This document shows positions 27,260-36,161 of a DNA stretch of 64,000 bases, piece after piece. Origin of the DNA: Sphingomonas sp. (GTDB lineage: Bacteria > Pseudomonadota > Alphaproteobacteria > Sphingomonadales > Sphingomonadaceae); NCBI RefSeq assembly GCF_003248515.1, contig NZ_QFOB01000013.1:47516-111515 (forward strand), in the 5' to 3' direction. The position numbers were made by a program, and so were the translations under genes. Below the pieces are notes generated by a model that saw only the letters and a program-made list of their open reading frames with translations, had not been told where the DNA came from and did no database searches. Numbering within the stretch: position 1 is the first letter of the stretch; each line of letters begins with the position of its first letter.

Positions 27260-28963
27260 TCAGTTGAGCTGGCCGTGGAGCGTCGCGATGTGATCGGCGA
27301 CGGGCCCGAGCGCGAGGGAAGGCAGGAAGGTGAGCCCGCCGAGGATCAGGATGATGCCGACGAGCAGCCCCACCCAGAGCGGCCCCGTGGTGGGGAAGGA
27401 GCCTGCGGTGGCGGGCGTGTGCTTCTTGGCGGCGAGGCTGCCGGCGATCGCCAGCACCGGCACGATCACGAAGAAGCGGCCCAGCCACATACCCACCGAC
27501 AGCAGCCCGTTATAGAAAGGCGTGCCCGCGGTGAGACCGGCGAAGGCCGAGCCATTGTTGGCCGCCGCCGAGGTGAAGGCGTAGAGGATCTCCGAAAAGC
27601 CGTGCGGACCCTTGTTGAGCGGCCCCGCGAGGCCGGCCTGCGTGACGCTGGCGATGGCGGTGCCGCCCAGGATCATCAGCGGCAGCACCGCAATGGCCAG
27701 CACGGCGAGCTTCACTTCGCGCGCCTCGATCTTCTTGCCGACATATTCGGGCGTGCGCCCCACCATCAGCCCCGCCACGAACACGGCGAGGATGGCGAAA
27801 AGCAGGAAGCCGTAAATGCCCGCGCCGACACCGCCGACGATCACTTCGCCCAGCTGCATGTTGAACAGCGGCACGAGCCCGCCCAGCGCGGTGAAGCTGT
27901 CGTGCATCGCATTGACCGCGCCGCAGGATGCGGCAGTGGTGACGGCCGCGAACAGCGCCGATCCAACGATGCCGAAGCGCACCTCCTTGCCTTCCATGTT
28001 GCCACCCGAAAGGCCGAGGGCCTGGAGCGTGGGGCTGCCATGGGCCTCCATCCCATAGGCCAAGGCGGCGCCAGCCACGAAGAGGATCGCCATGGCGGAA
28101 AGGATCGCCCAGCCCTGCCGGGTGTTGCCCACCGCCTTGCCGAAGGTCCATGTCAGCCCGACGCCGAGCGTGAAGATGGAGAGCATCTGGACGAGATTGG
28201 TGACGGCGCTGGGATTCTCGAACGGATGCGCTGAATTGGCGTTGAAGAAGCCGCCGCCGTTGGTGCCGAGCATCTTGATTGCTTCCTGGCTCGCCACTGG
28301 CCCCAGCGCGATCGATTGCCGGGCGCCCTCCAGCGTCGTCGCATCGACGGACATGGCCATCGTCTGCGGGACGCCCGCCCAGATCAGGTAGAGCGCGTAG
28401 AGAAGGGATACGGGCAGCAGCAGATAGAGGGTGACGCGCGTCAGATCCGCCCAGAAATTGCCGATCGTCTTCGCCTCACGCCGGGCGAAACCGCGAAAGA
28501 GCGCGAAGGCGATGGCGATGCCGGTGGCAGCCGACAGGAAATTGTGGAGCGCCAGGGCCAGCATCTGGCTGAAGTTCGAAAGCGTGCCTTCGCCCGCATA
28601 CCATTGCCAGTTGGTGTTGGTGACGAAGGCGATGGCGGTGTTCATCGCGCCATCCGCGCCGACGCCCGCCATCGCGCGATCGTTGAACGGCAGCACCGCC
28701 TGCGCGCGCAGCAGCGCATAGGTGAGCAATGTCGTCGCAAGCTGGAACAGCAGCATGTGGAGCGCATAGGCGCGCCAGCCCTGCTCTTTGGCCGGATCGA
28801 TCCCGGAAAGCCGGTAGAAGCCGCGCTCGACCGGGCCCAGCACGACATGGAGCGGCGTGCGCCGGCCTTCATAAAGGGCAAACAGCCATTGCCCGACCGG
28901 CCTGGTCAGCACGGCGAGGATAAGGATGAAGAGCGCGATGAGCGCCCAGCCTGCGAGCGTCAT
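27260..28963 (-). CDS. kdpA: Potassium-transporting ATPase A chain
   Basis: This 567-residue potassium channel-like subunit of the KdpFABC complex has ten membrane helices and the four degenerate selectivity-filter loops. These include NTNWQWYAGE (first), TNGGGFFNANSAHPFENP (second), TAASCGAVNAMHDSFTALGG (third) and AAANNGSAFAGL (fourth). Its start codon lies one base beyond the kdpF stop. It binds K+ from the periplasm. Confidence 0.96.
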   Translation of the reverse strand: MTLAGWALIALFILILAVLTRPVGQWLFALYEGRRTPLHVVLGPVERGFYRLSGIDPAKEQGWRAYALHMLLFQLATTLLTYALLRAQAVLPFNDRAMAGVGADGAMNTAIAFVTNTNWQWYAGEGTLSNFSQMLALALHNFLSAATGIAIAFALFRGFARREAKTIGNFWADLTRVTLYLLLPVSLLYALYLIWAGVPQTMAMSVDATTLEGARQSIALGPVASQEAIKMLGTNGGGFFNANSAHPFENPSAVTNLVQMLSIFTLGVGLTWTFGKAVGNTRQGWAILSAMAILFVAGAALAYGMEAHGSPTLQALGLSGGNMEGKEVRFGIVGSALFAAVTTAASCGAVNAMHDSFTALGGLVPLFNMQLGEVIVGGVGAGIYGFLLFAILAVFVAGLMVGRTPEYVGKKIEAREVKLAVLAIAVLPLMILGGTAIASVTQAGLAGPLNKGPHGFSEILYAFTSAAANNGSAFAGLTAGTPFYNGLLSVGMWLGRFFVIVPVLAIAGSLAAKKHTPATAGSFPTTGPLWVGLLVGIILILGGLTFLPSLALGPVADHIATLHGQLN

Positions 28964-28964
28964 G

Positions 28965-29054
28965 TCAGAACCTTTCCGGTCGCACGAGCACGGCGACCAG
29001 ATAGACGAGAAGGGAAAGCGCCACGGCGCCGGCCAGAGCGAGCGGAAGAGTCAT
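28965..29054 (-). CDS. kdpF: KdpF small membrane subunit
   Basis: This 29-residue gene is too short for routine gene calling. It reads MTLPLALAGAVALSLL, continues as one hydrophobic helix, and ends VLVRPERF, the C-terminal LLRPERF-type ending characteristic of KdpF. KdpF is a lipid-like stabiliser of the KdpABC complex. Its stop is one base before the kdpA start, and its own start is four bases beyond the stop of another tiny frame. Confidence 0.9.
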   Translation of the reverse strand: MTLPLALAGAVALSLLVYLVAVLVRPERF

Positions 29055-29058
29055 CGGC

Positions 29059-29142
29059 TCAGGCCGCGTCGCACAGCCGCACGAAGGCGAGCGTGAGCAG
29101 GAACAGGCCGGCAAGCACCGCCAGCCACAGGAGATCGGACAT
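29059..29142 (-). CDS. 27-residue membrane peptide upstream of kdpF
   Basis: The frame MSDLLWLAVLAGLFLLTLAF followed by VRLCDAA is a single predicted membrane helix with a short polar C-terminus. It immediately precedes kdpF (four bases between stop and start) and is the first frame after the kdp promoter region. Comparable miniature frames of the form hydrophobic helix plus VR-C-D- occur before kdpF in other alphaproteobacteria. Its function is unknown; it may be an additional small subunit or a translated leader. Confidence rests on position, length and tight packing. Confidence 0.65.
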   Translation of the reverse strand: MSDLLWLAVLAGLFLLTLAFVRLCDAA

Positions 29143-29299
29143 CGGATGTGCCTCCGGCCGCGGGATGCGGCACCGGCGGCTCACCTAGGCGTGAGGCGCG
29201 TAAAGCTTCTCGGGGGAAAACGGGTGTGCGGGATAAGGATTCCGTAAAGATGCCGGGCGCGCGCTTCCCGCATCGGATCGATCCGCCTAATCAGGGGGC
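29143..29299. promoter_or_regulatory. Divergent kdp promoter region
   Basis: These 157 bases separate the structural operon from kdpD and must hold both promoters. Two direct copies of CGTAAAG occur at 29199-29205 and 29243-29249, 44 bases (about four helical turns) apart. KdpE sites in E. coli contain TTTACA/TTTATA-type half-sites, so the CTTTACG complements are plausible but unproven KdpE contacts. Confidence 0.45.
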
Positions 29300-31915
29300 G
29301 TGAATGATCGCCGCCCCTCGCCCGATGCGCTGCTGCGCGCTGCCACGCGGTCGGGGCGGGGGCGGCTCAAGATCTTCCTCGGCGCCGCCCCCGGAGTCGG
29401 CAAGACATTCGAGATGCTGCAGGAGGCCGCCGAGCGGCAGGTGGCGGGCGTGGATGTGGTCGTCGCGGTGGTCGAGACGCATGGCCGCAAGGATACCGAG
29501 GCGCTGCTCGCGCCGCTCACCCTGATCCCGCGCCGCCGCATCGATCATCACGGCCATGTGCTGGAGGAGATGGATCTCGACGCGGTGCTCGCGCGCGCGC
29601 CGGCGCTGGCGCTGGTGGACGAGCTGGCCCACAGCAACGCCGAGGGCAGCCGCCACGCCAAGCGCTGGCAGGATGTGGAGGAGCTGCTCGACGCCGGCAT
29701 CGATGTGCTCTCGACGATCAATGTCCAGCATGTCGAAAGCCTGCGCGATGTGGTGGCGGGCTTTACGCGCGTCCGGGTGCGCGAGACCGTGCCCGATCAT
29801 GTGCTGGAAGGCGCCGAGATCGAGCTGGTCGATCTGCCGCCCGACGAGCTGATCGAACGGCTGAAGGACGGCAAGGTCTACATTCCCGCCGAGGCGAGCC
29901 GGGCACTCAACCACTTCTTCTCCAAGGAGAATCTGTCGGCGCTTCGCGAGATGGCGCTGCGCGCGGTGGCGCTGACGGTGGATCGCGGGTTGATCGAGCA
30001 TCTCGACGCGCATGCGCTGGCGGGCACCTATGCGGGTGGCGAGCGGATATTGGTCGCCGTTTCCGAATTGCCCGGCAATGACGAGATCGTGCGCGCGGGC
30101 AAACGCCTGGCCGATGCGCTGCGCGCGCCGTGGCAGGCCGTGCATATCGAAACGCCCCGCAGCGCCGGTTTCGACGCGGGCCAGCGCCGCGCGGTGGCCG
30201 AGGCGCTGCGCCTGGCGGCCACGCTGGGCGCGACGATCGCGACGGTGCCGGCTGAATCCGTGCTGGATGGCCTTCGCACCCACATGGCGGGGATGCGCGC
30301 GACCCAGCTGGTGCTCGGCCGATCGGTGCGCAGCTGGTGGTTCGAGCTACTTCACGGATCCGTGGTCGAAGTGTTGCTGCGCGAAAGCAAGGGGCTGGCC
30401 GTCCACGTCATTCCTTCCGCCTTCGATGGCGCGCGCCCGCGCCCGCGCCCGCCAGCGGCGGGATCGTGGCGCGGTCACGGTTTCGCGCTCGCCCTCGTCG
30501 CGGTGACGACGATGCTGGCGCTGGCGGTGCAGCCTTGGATCGGGGTCGGGCCGGTCGACCTCATCTATCTGCTGCCGGTGATCGTGGCCGCCGCGCGCTT
30601 TGGCCGGGCGCCCGGAATCGCGGCCGGCATATTGGGCGGGCTCGCCTATAATTTCTTCTTCCTGCCGCCGATCCACACCTTCACCATTGCCGATCCCCAG
30701 AGCGTGCTGACGGTGGCGGTGCTGCTCGCCCTCGCCATCTTCGTGGCGAGCCTGGCGGACCGGCTGCGCACGCGGGCCTCGATCGGATCGCGCAGCGCGC
30801 AGGAAAATGCGGCGGTGGCCGCCTTCGGGCAGGCGCTGGCGCGCAGCTCCGACTGGAAGACGACGAGCGAGATCGTCTCGGCCGAATTGTCCCGCATGCT
30901 GGATCTGTCGGTGATCGTCTTCGTCGATCGAGATGGTCAGTTGACGCCGATCGCGGCCGCGCCGGCCGACGCTTCGTCGCTCGGCCCGGTGGATCAGGCC
31001 GCGGCCGACTGGGCGTGGACGCGTGGCGAAGTGAGCGGCCGTGATACCGGCACGCTCGCCGCCGCCGACTGGCAATTCCATCCGCTGGTCACGTCGCTCG
31101 GCATTCTCGCGGTGGTGGCGCTCGCCGATGCTGACGGGCGGGCGCCCGTGCCGGCGGACAAGGTGATGCTGCTTTCCACGCTGCTGGGGCAGGCCGCGCT
31201 CGCGCATGAGCGGCTGCTGCTGGAGGATCGGCTGCGCGACATTTCCGTGCTCCAGGAGCGGGATCGCCTGCGTGGCGCGCTGCTCTCCTCGATCGGGCAT
31301 GATCTGCGCACGCCGCTCACCGCCGTGACCGGTGCGATCGACGCGATCCGCACACGCGATCCCGACGATCCCGCGCTGGCGAGCGCCCGGGCCGAGGTGA
31401 CGCGCCTGCGCCGCTTCCTCGACAATCTGCTGGAGATGGTACGCATAGACAGCGGCGCGCTCGCCGTGGCGCTGGAGCCGATCGACCTGACCGATGCGGT
31501 GGCGAGCGCGGTGCACGACCTTCGCGATCTGATCGATGGCGGAGCGGTGGATCTGCAGGTGCCGCCGGATCTTCCGCTGGTGCAGGCCGATCCCACCCTG
31601 CTGCATCATATCCTGCTCAATCTGCTCGCCAATGCGGCGACGCACGGCGGCGGGCGGATCATGATCGAGGGACGGAATACGGGAAGCGCCGTGACGCTCT
31701 CGATCGTCGATAACGGGCCGGGGCTTCCGGAGCAGGATCCGCAGCGCATCTTCGATGCCTTCGTGCGGGGAACGGGCAATGATCGGCGGGGCGGCAGCGG
31801 GCTGGGCCTCGCGATCGTGCGGGGCTTTGCGGATGCGATGGGGCTGACGCTTTCGGCCGCCAATGTGGAAGCCGGGCAGGGCGCGCGGCTGACCATCGGC
31901 TTTCCGATCCGGTGA
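29300..31915 (+). CDS. kdpD: Osmosensitive potassium sensor histidine kinase
   Basis: This 871-residue kinase begins at a GTG. In order it has the N-terminal KdpD domain with Walker A GAAPGVGKT near residue 30, and a universal-stress-like domain (about 235-360, VAVSELPGNDEIV, ATQLVLGRS). Four DUF4118 membrane helices follow (about 395-490), then a GAF-like region and the HisKA dimerisation helix with phosphoacceptor His at residue 667 (SIGHDLRTPLTAV). Last is the HATPase domain (LLANAATHGGGR, DNGPGLP, GSGLGLAIV). It is divergent from kdpFABC-kdpE instead of sitting beside kdpE as in the usual kdpDE order. Confidence 0.95.
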   Translation: MNDRRPSPDALLRAATRSGRGRLKIFLGAAPGVGKTFEMLQEAAERQVAGVDVVVAVVETHGRKDTEALLAPLTLIPRRRIDHHGHVLEEMDLDAVLARAPALALVDELAHSNAEGSRHAKRWQDVEELLDAGIDVLSTINVQHVESLRDVVAGFTRVRVRETVPDHVLEGAEIELVDLPPDELIERLKDGKVYIPAEASRALNHFFSKENLSALREMALRAVALTVDRGLIEHLDAHALAGTYAGGERILVAVSELPGNDEIVRAGKRLADALRAPWQAVHIETPRSAGFDAGQRRAVAEALRLAATLGATIATVPAESVLDGLRTHMAGMRATQLVLGRSVRSWWFELLHGSVVEVLLRESKGLAVHVIPSAFDGARPRPRPPAAGSWRGHGFALALVAVTTMLALAVQPWIGVGPVDLIYLLPVIVAAARFGRAPGIAAGILGGLAYNFFFLPPIHTFTIADPQSVLTVAVLLALAIFVASLADRLRTRASIGSRSAQENAAVAAFGQALARSSDWKTTSEIVSAELSRMLDLSVIVFVDRDGQLTPIAAAPADASSLGPVDQAAADWAWTRGEVSGRDTGTLAAADWQFHPLVTSLGILAVVALADADGRAPVPADKVMLLSTLLGQAALAHERLLLEDRLRDISVLQERDRLRGALLSSIGHDLRTPLTAVTGAIDAIRTRDPDDPALASARAEVTRLRRFLDNLLEMVRIDSGALAVALEPIDLTDAVASAVHDLRDLIDGGAVDLQVPPDLPLVQADPTLLHHILLNLLANAATHGGGRIMIEGRNTGSAVTLSIVDNGPGLPEQDPQRIFDAFVRGTGNDRRGGSGLGLAIVRGFADAMGLTLSAANVEAGQGARLTIGFPIR

Positions 31916-32000
31916 TACGGTGGCGCTTCGGGGCGACGGGGCCGTGAAGCGCTCGGATTGGCAGGTGTAGCGCGCGGTAGCGATCTGCTAGGCGGGGGCG

Positions 32001-33080
32001 ATGACGCTTCCTGCCGCTTCCCCGCTCTGCCACGATCGCCGCTGGATCAACGAGGCGATCCGCATCATCGAGGCCGATTATAACCGTTCGGCCGATACGC
32101 ATCTCGTGCCCGTGGCGATGCCGGCCTTTCCGGGCGTGCACCTCTATCTGAAGGACGAATCGAGCCATCCCACCGGCAGCCTCAAGCACAGGCTGGCGCG
32201 TTCGCTCTTCCTCTATGCGCTATGCAACGGGCGGATCGGGCCGGGGATGACGATCGTGGAGGCGTCGAGCGGATCGACGGCCGTTTCCGAAGCCTATTTC
32301 GCGCGGATGCTGGGCCTGCCCTTCGTGGCGGTGGTGCCGCGCGGGACGGCGGAGGCGAAGATCGATGCGATCGCCTTCCATGGCGGCCGCAGCCATTTCG
32401 TCGATCGGCCGGGTGACGCCTATGGCGAGGCGGAGCGGCTCGCCCGCGAGCTGGGCGGCGTCTATCTGGATCAGTTCACCTATGCCGAACGCGCGACCGA
32501 CTGGCGCGGCAACAACAATATCGCCGAATCCATCTATGCGCAGATGGCGCGCGAACCCCATCCCGTGCCGGCCTGGATCGTGTGCGGCGCGGGGACGGGG
32601 GGCACATCCGCCACGATCGGCCGCTTCGTCCGCTATCGGCGCCACGCGACGCGGCTGTGCGTGGCGGATCCGGCGGGATCCGTCTTCCATCGCCACTGGG
32701 CGGATCGATCCATCACCGCGCTCGATCGTTGCGACAGCCGGATCGAGGGGATCGGGCGTGCACGGGTGGAGCGCAGCTTCCTGCCGGAAATCGTGGACGA
32801 GATGATCGCGATCACGGATGCGCAGAGCATCGCCGCGACGCGGATGCTCAGCATGAGGCTCGGGCGGCGTTGCGGCGGATCGACAGGCACGAACCTGTGG
32901 GCCGTGGCGCGCATCGCGGAGCGGATGGCGGCGGCGGGAGAGACGGGATCGATCGTCTCCATCCTGTGCGATGACGGCAATCGCTACGCCTCCACCTATT
33001 TCGACGATGGCTGGGTGGCGGCGTCCGGTTTCGATCTTCGCGCTTCGGAAACGGAGCTGGCGGCGCGACTGGGGTGGTGA
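32001..33080 (+). CDS. PLP-dependent L-cysteine desulfhydrase, Cds1-like
   Basis: This 359-residue fold-type II PLP enzyme contains RWINEAIRIIEADYNRSADT, KDESSHPTGSLKHRLA with the PLP lysine at residue 62, and the phosphate-binding GAGTGGTSATIGRF. The arrangement and the LFLYALCNG and EASSGSTAVSEAYFA segments match the mycobacterial Cds1 (Rv3684) branch, not the biosynthetic CysK/CysM branch. Cds1 degrades cysteine to pyruvate, ammonia and hydrogen sulfide, supporting redox defence and respiration. It stands as a single gene after kdpD; no cysteine-biosynthesis gene is adjacent. Confidence 0.82.
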   Translation: MTLPAASPLCHDRRWINEAIRIIEADYNRSADTHLVPVAMPAFPGVHLYLKDESSHPTGSLKHRLARSLFLYALCNGRIGPGMTIVEASSGSTAVSEAYFARMLGLPFVAVVPRGTAEAKIDAIAFHGGRSHFVDRPGDAYGEAERLARELGGVYLDQFTYAERATDWRGNNNIAESIYAQMAREPHPVPAWIVCGAGTGGTSATIGRFVRYRRHATRLCVADPAGSVFHRHWADRSITALDRCDSRIEGIGRARVERSFLPEIVDEMIAITDAQSIAATRMLSMRLGRRCGGSTGTNLWAVARIAERMAAAGETGSIVSILCDDGNRYASTYFDDGWVAASGFDLRASETELAARLGW

Positions 33081-33138
33081 AGCAGGCGGCGGCACGCATG
33101 CGCGCCGCAGCCCGGCCGGACATGGCCCGGGCATCCGT

Positions 33139-33172
33139 CGCGCCTGAAATCTGCCTGCAACATTCAGGCGCG
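33139..33172. repeat. Inverted repeat before the histidine kinase gene
   Basis: CGCGCCTGAA at 33139-33148 is exactly complementary to TTCAGGCGCG at 33163-33172 with a 14-base spacer. It lies between the desulfhydrase stop and the kinase start. It could be a terminator stem for the former or an operator for the latter; no T-run follows. Confidence 0.5.
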
Positions 33173-33235
33173 AGGAGCGAGGCTGGCGGGACACGCGCGA
33201 TCGCGCGCGGGCGCGGAGTGGTGTAAGACGAGGGC

Positions 33236-35515
33236 ATGAACTGGGTTCGCTGGCCGCGCTGGCGGGGGCCGCCGCTGGCATTGCAGATCATGGCGCTGCT
33301 GGTCGGCGGGCTCGTCGTCGCCCAACTGGTGACGCTGATGCTCACCCTTTTGCTGCCGCCGGCGCCCGCTCCCCAATATGGGCTGGACGATATCGCCGCC
33401 GCACTGGTGGACGATCCGGAGGCGGATCTGCGCGGCAATGGCCTGCAGCGCATCGTGCAGCAGGGGCCCCCGGACGTGAACGGATCGGGCTGGCTCGTTT
33501 CCGAACGATCCCGCAGCGAACTGGCCAAGCTGATCGGTGTCGATCCCCGGCGCGTCTCGCTCGCTTTCTATACGCCGCTGCCTTTCGCCGGCACGGCGGC
33601 GGCGCGCAGCCTAGCGATGGCCAATGACGGTTATGCGCCGCCCTTCAAGGCGGCCGCCTATCAGGCGGACGGCCCGGAAGCCCATTTCATCCTCGCGCAG
33701 TTTGCGGGCGGCCTTCCGTCCCTGCCACGGGGCAACCGGCTGGAGGGAGCGGCCCCGCCGCGCGACGGCCTGCCGCCGGGCCTGATGGCGCGCGGGCCGC
33801 TGGCGACGCCAATGGGGCAGGCGGGGCAGACACTCCAGCCGGGAACCGCGCCGGGGCTGCCGCCGTCGGAGGCGCGTGCCCATATCCCCGAACTGCGCGG
33901 GCAATTATTGTCGCGCCAGGATGCAGCCCACCCTCTGGTGAGCGTCGATCCGCGCTTCGCCGGCAACGGCCTCTTCATTCCCGGCGATAATGGCGCGGCC
34001 GTGCCGGGACTGTTGCGCGGCGGGGAGAACGCCGGTGGGGCGACCACCGCCATCGTCGCGGCCGAGGCGCTCGCCGCGGCGGCCAATGCCGCCAACGCGG
34101 CCAATCCCGCCGGCACGCAGGTGCCGATCGGCGGCGTCGCCGCATCGCGGCCGGGCTTCACCTCGCCGGGCTTCGCACCGGAGGTGGGTGCGCGCGCGCT
34201 GGGGCAGTTCTTCGCGGGAGGAGCGGGCCGGATGCTGCCCGATCGCGCGCTGATCGCGCAGGCACAGACGCAGTCCGTGGCGCCGCAGCGCATTGCGCCG
34301 CCGCTGATCGTGGAGCCGTTGCAGAATGCACAGGCCCCATCCGCGCCCAGCCAGCGTGTGCAGGAAACCGCGCCGGTGCCACTCTCGCCCGGCTTCTCCG
34401 CGCCCTTCGCGCAGGCACCGATCGCGCCGCCGCTACAGACTCCCACATTCGAGAAGACGCCGCAGGCCTTGCCCTATGAGGCCCCGGAGGGTCCCCCGAT
34501 CCAGATCACGCCGACGCGGCGCAGCCTTTTCGGTCTGGCGCAGGCGCCGTTCGTGGAAGGCGATTTCGTCGCGTCTCTGAAATTGCAGGACGGGCGTTGG
34601 GCGGTGGTGCAGCCCGCACCCGCCGGCATGCTCAACAGCTGGCAGCGGCGCGTGCTCCTCTGGTTCGCGATCGCGCTGACGGTGGTGCTGCCGCTCGGCT
34701 GGCTGTTTGCACGGCGCCTCGTGACGCCCTTGCAGAGCTTCGCGCGCGCGGCCGAGCAACTGGGCCGGGCGCCGGCCGCCGCGATCGTCCCGCTCGACGG
34801 GCCGGCCGAGATCGGGCGCGCCGCCCATGCCTTCAATCTCATGCAGGGCCGCCTGCGCGCCTTCGTCGACGATCGCACCGCGATGGTGGGCGCGATCAGC
34901 CACGATCTGCGCACGCCGCTCACCCGGATGCGCTTCCGCATCGAGGATGTGGGCGAGGATGACGTGCGCGATGGCCTGCTGGAGGAAGTGGAGGAGATGG
35001 AGGCGATGATCGCGCAGGTCATCGAATTCATCCGCGACGCCTCCACCCCCGGCGCGCGGGAGCGGCTGGACCTGCGCACCCTGATGGATGACGTGGTGGA
35101 GGATGCCCGGCTCGTCGGCGGGGACGTGACGGTGGAGCAGGCCGATCGCGCGCCCGTCGAGGTGGACGTGCTGGGCATGCGGCGCCTGCTCGACAATCTT
35201 CTGGAAAATGCGGTCAAATACGGAACCCGCGCGCGGGTGCGCCTGCGCACCGAGGCGGAGGACGTGGTGGCCGAGATCATCGACGAGGGCCCCGGCCTGC
35301 CCGAGGAGGAGCTGGAGCGCGTGTTCGAGCCCTTCTATCGCAGCGACGAGGCGATCGCCTCCGACAAGAAAGGTTCGGGCCTGGGGCTGGCGGTCTGCCG
35401 CTCGATCGCGCGCGCGCATGGCGGCGATGTCCGGCTGGTGCGCGGGACGGATGGCTTCCGGGCCGAGGTGCGCCTGCCGCAGGCCTATGGCGGCGCGCCG
35501 GCCGCTCTCGTCTGA
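33236..35515 (+). CDS. Sensor histidine kinase with a very large Pro/Ala-rich periplasmic region
   Basis: The 759-residue protein has a first membrane helix at about residues 16-40 (LQIMALLVGGLVVAQLVTLML) and a second at about 472-492 (VLLWFAIALTVVLPLGWLFA). These are followed by HAMP, a HisKA helix with phosphoacceptor His at residue 556 (ISHDLRTPLTRMR) and a HATPase domain (NLLENAVKYGTRA, DEGPGLPEEELERV, GSGLGLAVC). The catalytic part resembles EnvZ-type kinases of about 450-480 residues. The roughly 430-residue periplasmic stretch between the helices is mostly low-complexity Pro, Ala, Gly and Gln (for example ANAANAANPAG, PSAPSQRVQETAPVPL) with no recognised domain. No response regulator gene is next to it, so its partner is elsewhere. 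The signal sensed is unknown. Confidence 0.85.
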   Translation: MNWVRWPRWRGPPLALQIMALLVGGLVVAQLVTLMLTLLLPPAPAPQYGLDDIAAALVDDPEADLRGNGLQRIVQQGPPDVNGSGWLVSERSRSELAKLIGVDPRRVSLAFYTPLPFAGTAAARSLAMANDGYAPPFKAAAYQADGPEAHFILAQFAGGLPSLPRGNRLEGAAPPRDGLPPGLMARGPLATPMGQAGQTLQPGTAPGLPPSEARAHIPELRGQLLSRQDAAHPLVSVDPRFAGNGLFIPGDNGAAVPGLLRGGENAGGATTAIVAAEALAAAANAANAANPAGTQVPIGGVAASRPGFTSPGFAPEVGARALGQFFAGGAGRMLPDRALIAQAQTQSVAPQRIAPPLIVEPLQNAQAPSAPSQRVQETAPVPLSPGFSAPFAQAPIAPPLQTPTFEKTPQALPYEAPEGPPIQITPTRRSLFGLAQAPFVEGDFVASLKLQDGRWAVVQPAPAGMLNSWQRRVLLWFAIALTVVLPLGWLFARRLVTPLQSFARAAEQLGRAPAAAIVPLDGPAEIGRAAHAFNLMQGRLRAFVDDRTAMVGAISHDLRTPLTRMRFRIEDVGEDDVRDGLLEEVEEMEAMIAQVIEFIRDASTPGARERLDLRTLMDDVVEDARLVGGDVTVEQADRAPVEVDVLGMRRLLDNLLENAVKYGTRARVRLRTEAEDVVAEIIDEGPGLPEEELERVFEPFYRSDEAIASDKKGSGLGLAVCRSIARAHGGDVRLVRGTDGFRAEVRLPQAYGGAPAALV

Positions 35516-35554
35516 GAGCGGCGCTGTGGGGCTGGCGTTTCCGCTCGCCTCGCC

Positions 35555-35983
35555 TCAGCCGAAATAATTGCCCAGCTTCACCGCCATTTTCTGATCGGCC
35601 GCGCCATGCGTGAAGACCGAATCCTTGAAGCGGGGCGGGCGGAGCGGCAGGCCCTTGAGGCCGGAAAGGCCGAAATCCTCCTTGGGGATGCCCAGCCAGC
35701 GATTGAGCGCGCCATCGCCATTCGCGTCATGGAAGGCGAGCGCCGCGTAATCGCCCGGCGGCACGTTGTGGAAGGTGACGGTCACGCTGCCTTTCTGGGC
35801 GGGGGCGTGCGAACCGATCGCGCATTTTCCGAGGAAATGTGCCCGATCGCAGAGCTGCACCATGATCGCGCCCGCATCGGAGCGAACGTTGGTAACCGTG
35901 ATTTCCACCGTGCCGCCATCGGCCGCGATGGCGGGTGTGGCGAGGCAGGTTGCGGCGGCGAACATCAGATGGCGAGCAAGCAA
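35555..35983 (-). CDS. DUF2141 exported protein
   Basis: The best start is a TTG with GGGAG six bases upstream, giving MLARHLMFAAATCLATPAIAA as signal peptide and a 142-residue protein. An ATG at 35965 would give a shorter, less basic signal, and a longer upstream frame is not protein-like. The mature part is the DUF2141 fold: VEITVTNVRSDAGAIMVQLCD, then FHNVPPGDYAALAFHDANGDG and LGIPKEDFGLSG. The family is periplasmic, about 120-150 residues, of unknown function, sometimes compared with small Ig-like or transthyretin-like beta sandwiches. It converges with the histidine kinase gene. Confidence 0.75.
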   Translation of the reverse strand: MLARHLMFAAATCLATPAIAADGGTVEITVTNVRSDAGAIMVQLCDRAHFLGKCAIGSHAPAQKGSVTVTFHNVPPGDYAALAFHDANGDGALNRWLGIPKEDFGLSGLKGLPLRPPRFKDSVFTHGAADQKMAVKLGNYFG

Positions 35984-36161
35984 GAGAATCTCCCGGGCCG
36001 CTCGCCCCGCGCCCGCAAAGAGGCCGCCCCGCTTTCCGGGCGGGGAAAGAGGAACGCTTCGACTGGCTCGGCCCAAGCGGGGTGACGATCCCCTAGACGA
36101 GCCGGCCGCGCGCGCAAATCATCGAGTTCCGCTTTCGGGCGGGAGCGGCTAGGTTCGTCGC

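Noticed and set aside
32001..33080. Cysteine synthase (CysK/CysM)
   Set aside because: The RWINEAIRIIEADYNRSADT start and the LFLYALCNG segment fit the Cds1 desulfhydrase branch, and no sulfur-assimilation genes are adjacent.
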